From contig CAZSET010000076.1 in NCBI GenBank assembly GCA_964605915.1, positions 1-15,806 on the forward strand: a stretch of DNA of 15,806 nucleotides. The letters are read 5' to 3'. The translations under genes and the position numbers were made by a program. This document shows positions 15,712 to 15,806 of the stretch, one piece after another. Numbering within the stretch: position 1 is the stretch's first letter; every line of letters begins with the position of its first letter. Origin of the DNA: DAOVRD01 sp964605915 (lineage in GTDB: Bacteria; Planctomycetota; Brocadiia; SM23-32). A model generated the notes under the pieces. It was not told where the DNA came from, made no database searches, and saw only the letters and a program-made list of their open reading frames with translations.

Positions 15712-15806
15712 TTACTGGGCACTGTCCTGCGCCGTCTGCGAAACCGGGATTTGCACAACGAAGGCGGTACCACCTTCTGGACGGTCTTGCACAGAGACGT
15801 CGCCGC
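15712..15806 (-). CDS. Sensor histidine kinase, C-terminal end (5' part outside window)
   Basis: The minus-strand frame from the window edge to TAA at 15714-15712 encodes 30 residues: GDVSVQDRPEGGTAFVVQIP followed by VSQTAQDSAQ. This is the last part of a HATPase_c domain: the G2-box pattern GxxxVxxxxxGGTxFxxxxP that closes almost all two-component histidine kinases (usual form GGxGTTFxxxLP). The stop ten residues after the conserved Pro is the usual place. The ATP lid, N and G1 boxes, dimerisation His and sensor domains lie beyond the edge, so its signal cannot be judged. It is too short for most ORF callers. It lies on the same strand as the GH9 gene, about 530 bases upstream, so it might belong to a regulatory pair controlling that gene, which is inference only. 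Confidence 0.65.
   Translation of the reverse strand, partial: GDVSVQDRPEGGTAFVVQIPVSQTAQDSAQ

Noticed and set aside
1..15806. CRISPR array, tRNA, rRNA, phage or defence genes
   Set aside because: I looked for regularly spaced repeats, cloverleaf-like segments and nuclease, helicase or phage motifs and found none that I could support.

Overview
The window comes from a GC-rich bacterium whose gene content looks like a planctomycete or another PVC-group (or similar polysaccharide-degrading, probably metagenome-derived) lineage. The signs are very large secreted glycoside hydrolases, a uroporphyrinogen-decarboxylase-like methyltransferase and an ABC transporter fused to FHA domains. No rRNA, tRNA or universal marker gene is visible, so the taxonomy is an inference from gene families.

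Layout. (1) Positions 1-2729, plus strand: the 3' end of an unrecognised gene overlaps by ATGA a 797-aa fusion of zinc ribbon, two FHA domains, ABC ATPase and a membrane domain. (2) 2730-3408: unassigned DNA between convergent genes. (3) 3409-7857, minus strand: a 1482-aa secreted GH2-fold protein that keeps the likely nucleophile Glu but has Asn where the acid/base Glu should be. It has a good sigma70-type promoter with an inverted repeat at the predicted transcription start. (4) 8097-8501, plus strand: the last four or so helices of an MFS transporter, a remnant. (5) 8610-8738: a 129-bp MITE-like element with 16-bp terminal inverted repeats and a 4-bp ATAG duplication. (6) 8756-10249, plus strand: a beta-propeller glycoside-hydrolase-like gene broken by one in-frame TAG. 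(7) 10330-11619, minus strand: a UroD-like protein. (8) 11620-12827: a transposon and gene graveyard with an IS1380-type N-terminal fragment, an IS3-type C-terminal fragment and the C-terminal tail of a lost secreted protein. (9) 12870-15182, minus strand: a secreted 770-aa GH9 enzyme. (10) 15712-15806, minus strand: the last 30 codons of a sensor histidine kinase that continues past the window edge.

How it fits together. Two long exported carbohydrate-active proteins (GH2-like and GH9), a cytosolic propeller hydrolase, an MFS remnant and a possible demethylating UroD-like enzyme suggest an accessory region for complex, perhaps methylated, plant or algal polysaccharide. They do not form one operon: orientations alternate, and each gene appears to carry its own ribosome binding site. 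The transposon scars, truncated genes and nonsense codon show a locus in decay or turnover. I do not see a defence system, CRISPR array, phage or biosynthetic cluster. The most interesting items are the GH2-fold protein with an altered active site and a possible operator, the MITE plus amber codon acting on the same gene, and the zinc-ribbon/FHA/ABC fusion.
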